A stretch of 42,520 nucleotides of DNA from a bacterium (GTDB taxonomy: Bacteria > JAHJDO01), in the NCBI GenBank assembly GCA_030611945.1, contig JAUWOV010000003.1, positions 1 to 42,520 of the forward strand. Reading direction: 5' to 3'. The notes under the pieces are model-generated. The model was not told the origin of the DNA. It did no database searches and worked only from the letters and a program-made list of their open reading frames with translations. Positions 12,785 through 21,939 of this stretch are shown here, one piece after another. The stretch's first letter is position 1. Each line of letters begins with the position of its first letter. The translations under genes were made by a program, and so were the position numbers.

Positions 12785-14126
12785 CTTTCATTAAAAACGG
12801 CTTCGTATATCTGTCTGCGAGCTTTGTAACACACACGAATTGAGGTAGATGTGCTAAGCTAATAGTTTGTTCTGATGTTAAAAACATCGATTGTTTAACA
12901 GCCCAGATATCCTCAGTATTAAATAAGTGAAATGCAAAATATGAAAAAACGTTTGACTGGTATGAATTTGCAAGAGCAGATGGGTTTGTTGTTCCTACCA
13001 TGCATCCGATGCCTGAAAAACGGACCTGGCTCTGCAATTCAAGAATTGGTTTAGTTGCCTTGTCATTTGTAAATATATGTCCGCCTTCATCAAAAACAAA
13101 TACTTGTCTTAGTTCATCAATATAATTAAAAGCATCGCTTTGAAGGTCTGTATATGCCTGATTTAAAGATTGCGTTTCTATTAATAACTCATGTTTATTT
13201 GATACAGAAAAAGTTTCAATTATAAGGCTTATGCCTTTTCGGGCTAATTCTCCTGGTATAATTCCTTTGCAGCAATCAAATGAAACAGCCAAGGGAGACT
13301 CTAGAATTCCATTTGAGATAGAAAGTTGCGAACTCTTTAAATCCTTTCGTATTGATAATCCTGGAGGCATTTTCATAAACTGAAGTTCTTTATTGATTTC
13401 ATATTCCGAAAAATAGATATCCTTTTTTGGATCACACAATGACAAAAGGTTGTTTATAGCTTGATTGAACAAAATCTGTGAATCATGCCTTTCAAAAATC
13501 CTTGCTCTATAGTCAGACCTGCGTGATAGATATGCCATTCTGTTGCAGTTTTTTGGCCATCCATTAAAATTTAAAAATTTATCAATCCCAATTTTCATAA
13601 TTAGAACCCTGTCTGGAAACAGCTTTTGTAATCCAGAGAACTGGCCGCCTTTACGGTCAAATATAACTACAGAAATGGATTTTTGAATCAGTTTTTCTAA
13701 TATAGAGATCAGAAGGCTTGTCTTGCCACATCCTGTAATCCCTGCAACGCAAAAATGTTTTGTGAACTCTGAAAGCTTGAGCATTACAGGAATATTGCCC
13801 TCAAGAGTTCTGCCAACTTCAATATCGCCCTCAGAGATTCCGCTATTTGCGTCAGGTTCAGGCCTATAAGGCTTTCTGTAATCATATTCATTTTTATTCT
13901 CTTTTCGCTTATCAAGAAAATAATTTACCCTGGCTTTACAATTAATATAAATATTTCTGTCTACTCCTGGAAAATTCGGATTTTTCAAAATTAATGCCAT
14001 TCTGCGGATGCCATCATCCTTGTGCTCAAGCCCTTCCTCTTCAATTTGTTTTAGCAAGTTATCTCTCATTTTCGGAGTGATAGTTATTTCGTTTCTGTTA
14101 TAGAGCGCCATTTTCGTAATCCTCAT
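12759..14126 (-). CDS. HerA/FtsK/TraD-like DNA-translocase ATPase (DUF87-like)
   Basis: Walker A AGITGCGKTSLL, VVIFDRKGGQF, Walker B-like RQVFVFDEGGHIF, sensor-like GTTNPSA. Confidence 0.8.
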   Translation of the reverse strand: MRITKMALYNRNEITITPKMRDNLLKQIEEEGLEHKDDGIRRMALILKNPNFPGVDRNIYINCKARVNYFLDKRKENKNEYDYRKPYRPEPDANSGISEGDIEVGRTLEGNIPVMLKLSEFTKHFCVAGITGCGKTSLLISILEKLIQKSISVVIFDRKGGQFSGLQKLFPDRVLIMKIGIDKFLNFNGWPKNCNRMAYLSRRSDYRARIFERHDSQILFNQAINNLLSLCDPKKDIYFSEYEINKELQFMKMPPGLSIRKDLKSSQLSISNGILESPLAVSFDCCKGIIPGELARKGISLIIETFSVSNKHELLIETQSLNQAYTDLQSDAFNYIDELRQVFVFDEGGHIFTNDKATKPILELQSQVRFSGIGCMVGTTNPSALANSYQSNVFSYFAFHLFNTEDIWAVKQSMFLTSEQTISLAHLPQFVCVTKLADRYTKPFLMKVGGYPIES

Positions 14127-14676
14127 TATGTTGGTTAAAATCGTTAACTTCCTGTGTATTATGTCCCAGTGGAGACGCTAACATATTAAATGCCCAGCAG
14201 AATGGTGCAGTAAGAACTCGTTTAGAAAGCTCAATAAGCCAACAATGACGGCAATACCGCACTTTTTCATGTACTTGAGACGATTGAGTTGTGCCATTTC
14301 TAAGAGTTTTCTCAACCGTTCTAATTCTTCCAGTTTCCTCTTCATATCCCAAATGACCTATATAATAGAGGTGCTTGCACCGCGAACACTGGAATCCATC
14401 TTTTAAACGATTAATTTGTTTGTCCATGTGACAGAAAAAAATCTTTTCACCGGCTTCTAGCTCGACACCAGACTCTGTAATAGTTGAATCTATAGTCTGA
14501 TAATTCTCTATACCATTATCTGAGTTGGCTTTTTTTGAAATATCTTCTCGGCGGTAAGTCACGCCTGAGTCTAAATCAAAGCCTTTTATTCTTTTTTCTC
14601 TAATGTTTGAGCTAATAATGTCTTCAGAATTAGACATATTTGTTGACCGAGTCATTTTTATTCTCCTCCTCTCCAT
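14098..14676 (-). CDS. Zinc-binding treble-clef/RING-like protein
   Basis: FFCHMDKQINRLKDGFQCSRCKHLYYIGHLG…VRYCRHCWL cysteine/histidine spacing. Confidence 0.5.
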   Translation of the reverse strand: MERRRIKMTRSTNMSNSEDIISSNIREKRIKGFDLDSGVTYRREDISKKANSDNGIENYQTIDSTITESGVELEAGEKIFFCHMDKQINRLKDGFQCSRCKHLYYIGHLGYEEETGRIRTVEKTLRNGTTQSSQVHEKVRYCRHCWLIELSKRVLTAPFCWAFNMLASPLGHNTQEVNDFNQHNEDYENGAL

Positions 14677-14981
14677 ATTATTCTATAAATAATGAGTACG
14701 ATTATGGTATTTACAATAATACCCATGACTAAAATGAGCGATGTGATTTCATTAGATACCCGGAATATAGAATCAAAGGAATTGGCGTACAATGCTGCGA
14801 AAAAAATCCCAAGCATAATTCCAAACAGAGAACCTATAATAGAACTGGTTATTGTAACTCTTCTGATAAATCCAGTTAAAATACCAATTACAAAGGCGAA
14901 TGCACCTAAGAAAGCCAGTAGATGTATTAGGTAATTTAATATTTGGGATACAATTTTTGTTCCCGGAAAATCAAAAAACAT
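14658..14981 (-). CDS. Small multi-TM membrane protein
   Basis: 107 aa with hydrophobic stretches (LLAFLGAFAFVIGILTGFI; ITSLILVMGIIVNTIIVLIIYRII). Confidence 0.6.
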   Translation of the reverse strand: MFFDFPGTKIVSQILNYLIHLLAFLGAFAFVIGILTGFIRRVTITSSIIGSLFGIMLGIFFAALYANSFDSIFRVSNEITSLILVMGIIVNTIIVLIIYRIIWRGGE

Positions 14982-15054
14982 ATTTCTCCTTTCCTTTCAA
15001 TTAAGGCAGTCTCAGAGGCCAGAGCCAGAAAACTCCAGCCCCTGACTGCTGTAC

Positions 15055-15423
15055 CTACTTTACTCGTAGAAACCGGGAAATTTTTAGTCTCTCTTCCCCT
15101 TCAAACGTATCCAGTTTTGTGCGAACGCGCAGCTGGCTTCCTATTAGTTTCGTTGCGATTTTTACATCACTCTTGTTGCAAGCTTCAAGGAATTCCTTGT
15201 ACCGCCATTTGCTGTTTTTCAACAAAGAAATGGTGGCTATTATCAATTTGCCTGCACTAACTCCATCCATGACGCGGAGTGTGTATACATGTACAGGTTC
15301 TTTCTGTGCAGAAGTACGGCATTTTATATTAACAACTTCTACATGATAGTTTCCTGCTATAACAACAAGCTGGCTAGATGACTCTACTCCCTCTAGGTTC
15401 GGAATCGCATACTGTTTATTCAT
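15055..15423 (-). CDS. DUF669-like phage/plasmid protein, possible ssDNA-binding role
   Basis: VIAGNYHVEVVNIKCRTSAQKEPVHVYTLRVMDGVSAGKLIIATISL…FLEACN resembles DUF669. Confidence 0.5.
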   Translation of the reverse strand: MNKQYAIPNLEGVESSSQLVVIAGNYHVEVVNIKCRTSAQKEPVHVYTLRVMDGVSAGKLIIATISLLKNSKWRYKEFLEACNKSDVKIATKLIGSQLRVRTKLDTFEGEERLKISRFLRVK

Positions 15424-15451
15424 TTTTTTCTCACCTCCTCTTTTTTTGGTT

Positions 15452-15778
15452 TTATAGTGCTTTTAGCTTTAAAGGACTCTTAAAAAGTAAAAGTTGATTA
15501 AGTTCGTCTTTTTTAAACATCCTTTGTCTTTTACGTTGCTTCTTGTCAGGTTTTTTGATAGATGGTTTATTTTCTTGGCATCTGTTTAATTTATCTGATT
15601 GTAATGAGATCTTTTCAAAACACTGTGAGCAAAGGGCTTTTTCTTTATCAATATAAATTCCCAGGTTCTTTCCGCACAGAAAACAATAAGAACAGGCTTT
15701 ACCATCAGTGATTTTAATAACTTTAGCATTAAAGAAATTTTTAATCATCTCAACAGAGTCAGCAGGAGAAATATTCAT
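15452..15778 (-). CDS. Small zinc-finger protein
   Basis: ACSYCFLCGKNLGIYIDKEKALCSQCFEK. Confidence 0.55.
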   Translation of the reverse strand: MNISPADSVEMIKNFFNAKVIKITDGKACSYCFLCGKNLGIYIDKEKALCSQCFEKISLQSDKLNRCQENKPSIKKPDKKQRKRQRMFKKDELNQLLLFKSPLKLKAL

Positions 15779-16645
15779 TTAAAACCCTCCACTAAACGGT
15801 TCTGTCATTTCAGGTGGTTCTTCAGGAAAAGGCTGTTCAAATCCTGGTTCATCCGCCATAATAGATTCAAGATTTTGTCCATGAGGGGTTAAATTCCCAG
15901 AATCCTGAAACTCCATATCAGTATTACCTATTTCTCCTGCTAAATTATTCTCTTCTCTGTTATTTACATCTGGTTCTTCTATTTCATGTTCTTTTAAGGA
16001 TTCTCCCTCTAAAGTTTCATTACTGTCTTTTTCAATAGGACAATCCAGCTGCTGATGCAATTCATCGCTATAAAGATTTGTACCTTTGGTATAATTTTTT
16101 TCTTTATTGACAGCCTGCTCAGTTGTCTCTCTGTCATCAACTTGTCTGACTGCTTCTTCCAGCGCTTGTTCTTCACTAGCATATACAATGTCTTCAATCG
16201 CTTTTCTTATTTCCTTCTCTTCTCCGCTATATATAATCTGTTCAATTAGCTCTTTTATCTCTCTTTTTTCCGGTTCATACTGGATATTATCAACCGCTTT
16301 GAATAACTTCTTTTTAATTTCGCTTACTTGTAATTTTTTATCCTCTGGGTATGCTTCATTCTCGTTTCCTTTGTTGATAAAATCTTCTCGCTCAGTCCTT
16401 TGTTTAATAATTTCCTTTAATTTAGCAAGAGTTTTTTCTGCAAAAAAAGCACTCCAATTTGAAGAGTACTTTGGGGGATACTCCACATCCTTATCTCTAA
16501 TAACAGGAGGACATCTCCTTGGTAAAGGTGTTTTTATTACCCTAAAATTATCTCTGCTGATATGTGATTTATTTCTATAAGGGCTTTTTTGAGATGTTTC
16601 CTGGTCGTAGAGGCTTGCATTATAGTTTTCACTGTATGGATACAT
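15779..16645 (-). CDS. Acidic, coiled-coil-rich hypothetical protein
   Basis: 288 aa, repeated I-E-I/Y-x-S/G-E-E helices, first gene of the minus operon. Confidence 0.5.
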   Translation of the reverse strand: MYPYSENYNASLYDQETSQKSPYRNKSHISRDNFRVIKTPLPRRCPPVIRDKDVEYPPKYSSNWSAFFAEKTLAKLKEIIKQRTEREDFINKGNENEAYPEDKKLQVSEIKKKLFKAVDNIQYEPEKREIKELIEQIIYSGEEKEIRKAIEDIVYASEEQALEEAVRQVDDRETTEQAVNKEKNYTKGTNLYSDELHQQLDCPIEKDSNETLEGESLKEHEIEEPDVNNREENNLAGEIGNTDMEFQDSGNLTPHGQNLESIMADEPGFEQPFPEEPPEMTEPFSGGF

Positions 16646-16684
16646 GGCTATAGTCTCCTTTTATTTTCACAACAGAATCGTTTC

Positions 16685-17482
16685 CTAAACATCCATTCCT
16701 ATCTCAGTTAGGCTTTCAATTTCCAATATCTTTTTGAACGAATCTTTCCATCTAATCAACGGTTCATCTTTTAATATCTTATAGTAATACCGCACACTAT
16801 CTGGATGTTTTGCCTTCATAGCTTTCTTAAGAAATTTATATTCAACAGTACCCCATCCATCTTTATTTACTCTCTGTTTATGTTTATTTAGTGCTCCAAG
16901 CCATATACTATCTGTCGCATATGGCTTAAGCAGGTTAAATAATTTTACAGCGTGGATATCTAACAACGGTTCACAAGAAACAGATGTTTTATATCCTTTG
17001 GAATAGGCAAGCATTAGCGAAGTGTACCTTTCCTGAAAATTTGGAGCTCCTGGTTCCCAAAATTTCAATACATTATTGCTGTAAGAGCCAATGGTAAACC
17101 TAAATAGTATCTGTTCTTTGTAATCCTTCAATTTTCCGCAGAGACTAGCAATACATTCAAGATGGGGCTTACTTACAATGAGAACTTTATTGCCAGGCTT
17201 GAGAATTTTATCAAGAAAGACAATACTTTTATCAAGGATTGAGGGTGTGATATCATGTGTGGTGGGGAACATTATAGTTCCATTTTTATTGCTATAATGT
17301 TTAGGAACGCAATCATGTTTTAGTTCCATGTTTAACCAGTCATCGGCAGTCTTAATTCTTTTGAAGCGTAAAGCCATATGTTTGGCATAACAGTACCTGC
17401 AATTATGTTCACATCCGCGAGCGATATTTGCATTAATTGATGTCCATTCTTTTGTTCCTGTGGGTTTTGGTTTATTTTCCAT
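16685..17482 (-). CDS. Radical SAM protein (SplB/Rv2578c-like)
   Basis: NIARGCEHNCRYCYAKHMALRF CxxxCxxC cluster motif; SVSCEPLLD. Confidence 0.8.
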   Translation of the reverse strand: MENKPKPTGTKEWTSINANIARGCEHNCRYCYAKHMALRFKRIKTADDWLNMELKHDCVPKHYSNKNGTIMFPTTHDITPSILDKSIVFLDKILKPGNKVLIVSKPHLECIASLCGKLKDYKEQILFRFTIGSYSNNVLKFWEPGAPNFQERYTSLMLAYSKGYKTSVSCEPLLDIHAVKLFNLLKPYATDSIWLGALNKHKQRVNKDGWGTVEYKFLKKAMKAKHPDSVRYYYKILKDEPLIRWKDSFKKILEIESLTEIGMDV

Positions 17483-17860
17483 TTCTTTCTCCTAAAGGAG
17501 CTCAATAACTTTTATGAGTTCCTGTTATTTTTTTTATTTACTTTCTTAACTATATTTTGACATTTTGGACATCTCTTCATTGCGAGCTCCTTTTTTATTG
17601 GCATTTTTTTATCTATTATTTTTTCTAATTCTTATAAGCAGCAATTTCTATACCAAGGTTGAAAACTTTTTTTTGTAATTCTTCATAACTATGTCGTTGA
17701 TAAGGGATTACGAAATCTTTATTAGGTTAAAAACTTTAAAAAAGCCAATCAAACTAATCAATTAAATATCTAATTTTTTAGATAAAATTAAAGTAAAAGT
17801 CCAATTTTTTGGAGTCACTGATAGAAAGATTTAAAACATCCAGAAAAACTCTTATTCCTT

Positions 17861-18553
17861 ATGGAACTTGAGATTAAACTTAAACAAAAGCACAAAGAAG
17901 ATTTTTTAAAAGAAGGTTTACCTAGACTACTTTATACTGGAACTTGTGAAGAATATTTTCAACAGAAGATATTAAAGGAAAAATTTGATAACCAATCAGG
18001 CAGACACAGTGGTATCGTTTATATGAGTGATTCCTTTGTTTCGGCTACGGGCTATGCGATAAAGAGAGCTGCTTTTTACAAAGATCTTCCCTTGCTGTTA
18101 ATCATTGATACTAAAAAATTGGATGAAAAAGTTGAATATAGTGGTGAATATAGTACATCGTCTTTGAATGCAAATTGTTTTTTAACTTATGCGCTTTCTT
18201 TGGGTATTGATTCTTATGAAGGATTAAAAGTGCGTTTTAAAGACAATTTACAGAAAGATATTAAGTGTATTAAAGATACAGTCTCACGTCTGTCTAAAAA
18301 AGAAATTGAAAGTTATTGGAAAGATTATAGTTATGGTTTAAAAGAAGGAACTTATTTGCCTCAAAGTTATGCTCCTTGTTTTTTTGCTGTCGCTAATAAA
18401 AGGATTCTATATTCAAATAATCAACGAGAACTTATTAATGGAGTTCAAATATTAAAAGGCAAAAAGGTTATAACTCCATTCTTTTTATTGGACAAGTTTG
18501 ATGATAAAGTTATTGTTATGAATATGGACTATACTAAAGTCTTTAAGTCTTAA
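17861..18553 (+). CDS. Hypothetical protein with possible ADP-ribosyltransferase-like fold
   Basis: LLYTGTCEEYFQQKILKEKF…GIVYMSDSFVSATGYAIKRAAFYKDLPLLLIID resembles LYHGT…vYlT…A..yA pattern of KptA/ART proteins. Confidence 0.4.
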   Translation: MELEIKLKQKHKEDFLKEGLPRLLYTGTCEEYFQQKILKEKFDNQSGRHSGIVYMSDSFVSATGYAIKRAAFYKDLPLLLIIDTKKLDEKVEYSGEYSTSSLNANCFLTYALSLGIDSYEGLKVRFKDNLQKDIKCIKDTVSRLSKKEIESYWKDYSYGLKEGTYLPQSYAPCFFAVANKRILYSNNQRELINGVQILKGKKVITPFFLLDKFDDKVIVMNMDYTKVFKS

Positions 18554-20330
18554 TTTTGGGAAACAAATTCTTTATGTCTTCCTGTAAATTATACTTTCTT
18601 AAATTATTGTAAAATGTATTTTGCTTCATATCTAATAATTTCGCCGCAGCTGTTCTATTTCCCTTAGTTTGTCGTAAAGCATTTAATATCGTATTTTTGA
18701 CTGCGTCCTTTATGCTTATTTGTTCTCTATTAGAGATCGTATCTTTACAATGTTCTAACATTAGGTCTTCCTCTCTAATAATCCTTCCTTCTGCAAGAAT
18801 AACTGCCCTTTCAATAGTATTCTCCAGTTCTCTTGTATTCCCATTCCAATCATGTAGTAATAATTTATTTTTGGCTTCTTGTGCTAAAGCTTCTTCCCAA
18901 TAATAGGATTTATTACCGTACTTTTCTAAAAAATGGTTTACTAAGAAATAAATATCTTCCCTTTGCTCACGCAATGGTGGAATTTTAATTGGAAATTTAT
19001 TTAATCGATAAAATAAATCTGGTCGAAAAGTTCCTGTTTTAATAGCATCTTTTAAATCTATATTTGTAGCTGCGATGACTCTAACATCTATCTCTATGGT
19101 ATCCTCTCCTCCCACTCTTTTAAACTCTTTTTCCTGAAGAATTCTCAAAAGCATTGCTTGGGCTGGTAGACTCATATCTCCTATTTCATCTAAGAATATT
19201 GTTCCTCCATCTGCCAATTCAAACATGCCTTTTCTTCTCGACGCAGCATCAGTAAAAGCCCCTTTTTCATGTCCAAATAATTCGCTCTCAATTAACGTTT
19301 CTGGGATTGCTGCACAGTTAACTCCGATAAATTGTCCTTCCTTTTTTACGCTATTATAATGGATAGCTTTTGCTATAGATTCTTTACCTGTTCCGCTCTC
19401 GCCTTGAATGAATACAGCTATATCTTCTTTTTCAAGAGTTCTAAGTAAAACAATTATTTCCTTAATAGCATCACTCTCGCCAATAATATTGATAACTTTA
19501 TTCTTTCCAATAATAATATGTTTATACTTATCGCTTCTTTTAGGTTCTTTTTTTAAATTTTCTATTTTCATATATATTCTATCTAATTCTCTATCTTTAT
19601 TAAGTTCTTTTTTACGCTCTATTTCTTCTATGTTTTTTTGAGTCGTACTTTCACTACTTTTTTTATCTTGCTCAACATCTACGGCTAAGCGAGGAGCTTT
19701 TTCTAAATGTATTTTTTCGCTTTTTCTCTCCTTTTTGCCATAAGGCACAACCATAGGATAACATCCTTCTGAAGTTTTTGTCGGGTCACTATCAGAAACT
19801 GCTTTAAGAACAAGCTGATATTCACCTTCAGGGATTAAAGTTCTCTCTTCTGGCAGGTTACATATCACTTCAATATCTACTTCATCCTGAATGCCCGTTG
19901 GATAGATTTTCAGTGAATTCTTAATATTATGAATTGTACTATCGCGTGATATTGGTCTTGTTATATCTATATCAGGCCATTTGTCAGTAACATTTTCTTT
20001 CCGCTTCCCGGCAATAACATTGTAAACTTTTGCATACACGCTAAACGAATCTTTCTCTTTTCCTGTATTTTTTATAGTAAACCTGTATTTCCATCTTTTA
20101 TTATGTGTATTATTATCGTCGAATACTTCTGGGCCTTTACCAGTAAATTGAGGGACAATGACAGCTACTGAAAATTCTGTACCTGCTCGTTCTATTTTTT
20201 CTTCACATAATTTTATCTTTTCTTCTAGCTCTCTTTGCACGTTCTCAGGATTTTCAGGATTTAAAAGTTCTGTGAAGAGTTCTTTAGCAATCTTGTATCT
20301 TTTTATCTTTTGCTCTTTTGTTTCTTGCAT
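18543..20330 (-). CDS. Sigma54-type AAA+ enhancer-binding protein with N-terminal beta-sandwich-like domain
   Basis: GESGTGKESIAKAIHYNS, ELFGHEKGAFTDAASRRKG, GGTIFLDEIGDMS, C-terminal Fis-type HTH NRTAAAKLLDMKQNTFYNNLRKY. Confidence 0.9.
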   Translation of the reverse strand: MQETKEQKIKRYKIAKELFTELLNPENPENVQRELEEKIKLCEEKIERAGTEFSVAVIVPQFTGKGPEVFDDNNTHNKRWKYRFTIKNTGKEKDSFSVYAKVYNVIAGKRKENVTDKWPDIDITRPISRDSTIHNIKNSLKIYPTGIQDEVDIEVICNLPEERTLIPEGEYQLVLKAVSDSDPTKTSEGCYPMVVPYGKKERKSEKIHLEKAPRLAVDVEQDKKSSESTTQKNIEEIERKKELNKDRELDRIYMKIENLKKEPKRSDKYKHIIIGKNKVINIIGESDAIKEIIVLLRTLEKEDIAVFIQGESGTGKESIAKAIHYNSVKKEGQFIGVNCAAIPETLIESELFGHEKGAFTDAASRRKGMFELADGGTIFLDEIGDMSLPAQAMLLRILQEKEFKRVGGEDTIEIDVRVIAATNIDLKDAIKTGTFRPDLFYRLNKFPIKIPPLREQREDIYFLVNHFLEKYGNKSYYWEEALAQEAKNKLLLHDWNGNTRELENTIERAVILAEGRIIREEDLMLEHCKDTISNREQISIKDAVKNTILNALRQTKGNRTAAAKLLDMKQNTFYNNLRKYNLQEDIKNLFPKIKT

Positions 20331-20392
20331 CTTTATTTCTCCATTTCTCCTGCAACTGTTTTTGATTTTACCACATTTCTTTAAAAAATCAA

Positions 20393-20422
20393 TTGACTAA
20401 GATGGATAAAGCAGGATAATCT
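20393..20422 (+). promoter_or_regulatory. Candidate sigma70-type promoter for the NACHT gene
   Basis: TTGACT (20393-20398), 18-bp spacer, TAATCT (20417-20422) upstream of ATG 20449. Confidence 0.4.
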
Positions 20423-20448
20423 ATATGAGAGCAAAAAGGCCAATATAG

Positions 20449-21939
20449 ATGGATAACAATATTAAGTCATTATTAGATGAGTTGTCTTATGGTTCTGTCC
20501 AGAAGATTATAGATCAATATCCAAGCAGTTTAAAAGAAGCTACTTCTTTTAAAAAGTATATTATAGCGACCTGTTGTCTGATTGAAGATTTAAGAAAGCA
20601 TGAAGATGTAAAGATAGCTATTGAGAGTGCAAAAAGACAAGTAGGATATAAGTATTTCTTAAGCCAATATTACATAGATAATTATCTTAATAGTATCTTA
20701 AATAAAGAAAGTTATACTGTTTTTGATAATCTATATGTAGAGCCTAGTGTTGAGAAAATAAAAGATAAACAAACGGCAGAAAGGGCTCCTCTCCCTTATG
20801 AATTTAATGGAACTACTCTTCAAGATTTTCCGACTAATAGTCCTAAGCAAAATTCCAAGCCAAAAGAAAAAGAAGTTCCAATTATTACTGCAATAGAAAA
20901 CAATCCTAATTTAGTAATTGTTGGTGAACAGGGTGCTGGCAAAACATCCACTTTAAAGCATTTATGTGTATATTTTGCAAAAAACGCTAAAAATAAAGCA
21001 AAGATAATTCCTGTATTTGTTGCTCTTGATGCTTATGGTATCAATCATTCAAAGCTTGAATATGTTATCCGTGATTCCATAGACCCTTCTATAGATATCT
21101 CTCTATCGGATTTATTAAAAAATTATAAGTGTATTATTTTCCTTGATGGTTACAATGAAATTCCTAAAAAATATAGAGGTACAGCTTTAAACCAGATTCA
21201 GAACTTTTTCAAAGGTAAAACATATAACTGTGTTTTGACTTCCAGACGTGAAGGTTACCACGGGGAAATTGATTCTAAAACTATGGAGGTTGAACCTTTT
21301 GGCTATGAAAAAATAAAAGAGTTGACAAAGAAATATCTAAAGCATTTTAAGGGCAAAAAAACTGTCGATGGTATGTTAGATACGTTAGAATCAAACTCAA
21401 AACTGATGGACTTGGCTAAAAATCCATTTTATCTTGTAATTATGGTTCTTATATACAATGAAAAAGGGACAATTCCTCCACAATTAGGTTTAATTTTTGA
21501 ACATCTTATGACTGTTATATATGAGGGAGATAACAATTGGGAAGATAAAAAAAATAAAAACAAATTCCAAAAAATAAAGACAGAAATTCTTGCTGATTTG
21601 GCTTATAAAATAATTGAGCAAGGCAATGTAGCTATAAGTATTTATGATTGCGAAGATATTATGGGTAAGAAAAGGGCTGACTTGATTAGCAAAGGGAAAT
21701 TTTTACAGGACGAAGGCACAGTTTATGACATTCTTTCAGAATTAAAGGATAATAACTTATTAGATGAAATTAGTGGTATAGTGAAGTTTGTGCATCAAAG
21801 TTATGGTTCGTATTTTGCTGCTTGTTATCTTAAGAGAATGTCTCCAGAAAAGTTATTACGTAAAATTCGAGATGAACTATTAGAATACATGAGATGGGAT
21901 GAAACAATCTCGCTATTACTAGGTATAGTAGATGTCTAA
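20449..21939 (+). CDS. NACHT-family STAND NTPase
   Basis: VIVGEQGAGKTSTLKHL Walker A; CIIFLDGYNEIP Walker B; NCVLTSRREGY sensor; NPFYLVIMVLIY…LPPQLG-like NACHT helices. Confidence 0.85.
   Translation: MDNNIKSLLDELSYGSVQKIIDQYPSSLKEATSFKKYIIATCCLIEDLRKHEDVKIAIESAKRQVGYKYFLSQYYIDNYLNSILNKESYTVFDNLYVEPSVEKIKDKQTAERAPLPYEFNGTTLQDFPTNSPKQNSKPKEKEVPIITAIENNPNLVIVGEQGAGKTSTLKHLCVYFAKNAKNKAKIIPVFVALDAYGINHSKLEYVIRDSIDPSIDISLSDLLKNYKCIIFLDGYNEIPKKYRGTALNQIQNFFKGKTYNCVLTSRREGYHGEIDSKTMEVEPFGYEKIKELTKKYLKHFKGKKTVDGMLDTLESNSKLMDLAKNPFYLVIMVLIYNEKGTIPPQLGLIFEHLMTVIYEGDNNWEDKKNKNKFQKIKTEILADLAYKIIEQGNVAISIYDCEDIMGKKRADLISKGKFLQDEGTVYDILSELKDNNLLDEISGIVKFVHQSYGSYFAACYLKRMSPEKLLRKIRDELLEYMRWDETISLLLGIVDV

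Noticed and set aside
16009-16580. ORFs antisense or out of frame within 15779-16645
   Set aside because: Shadow ORFs of an acidic low-complexity gene in operon context
19230-19275. GAFTDA instead of GAFTGA in the sigma54 activator
   Set aside because: I recall GAFTDA as a recurring natural variant in bEBPs, so not evidence of lost function on its own
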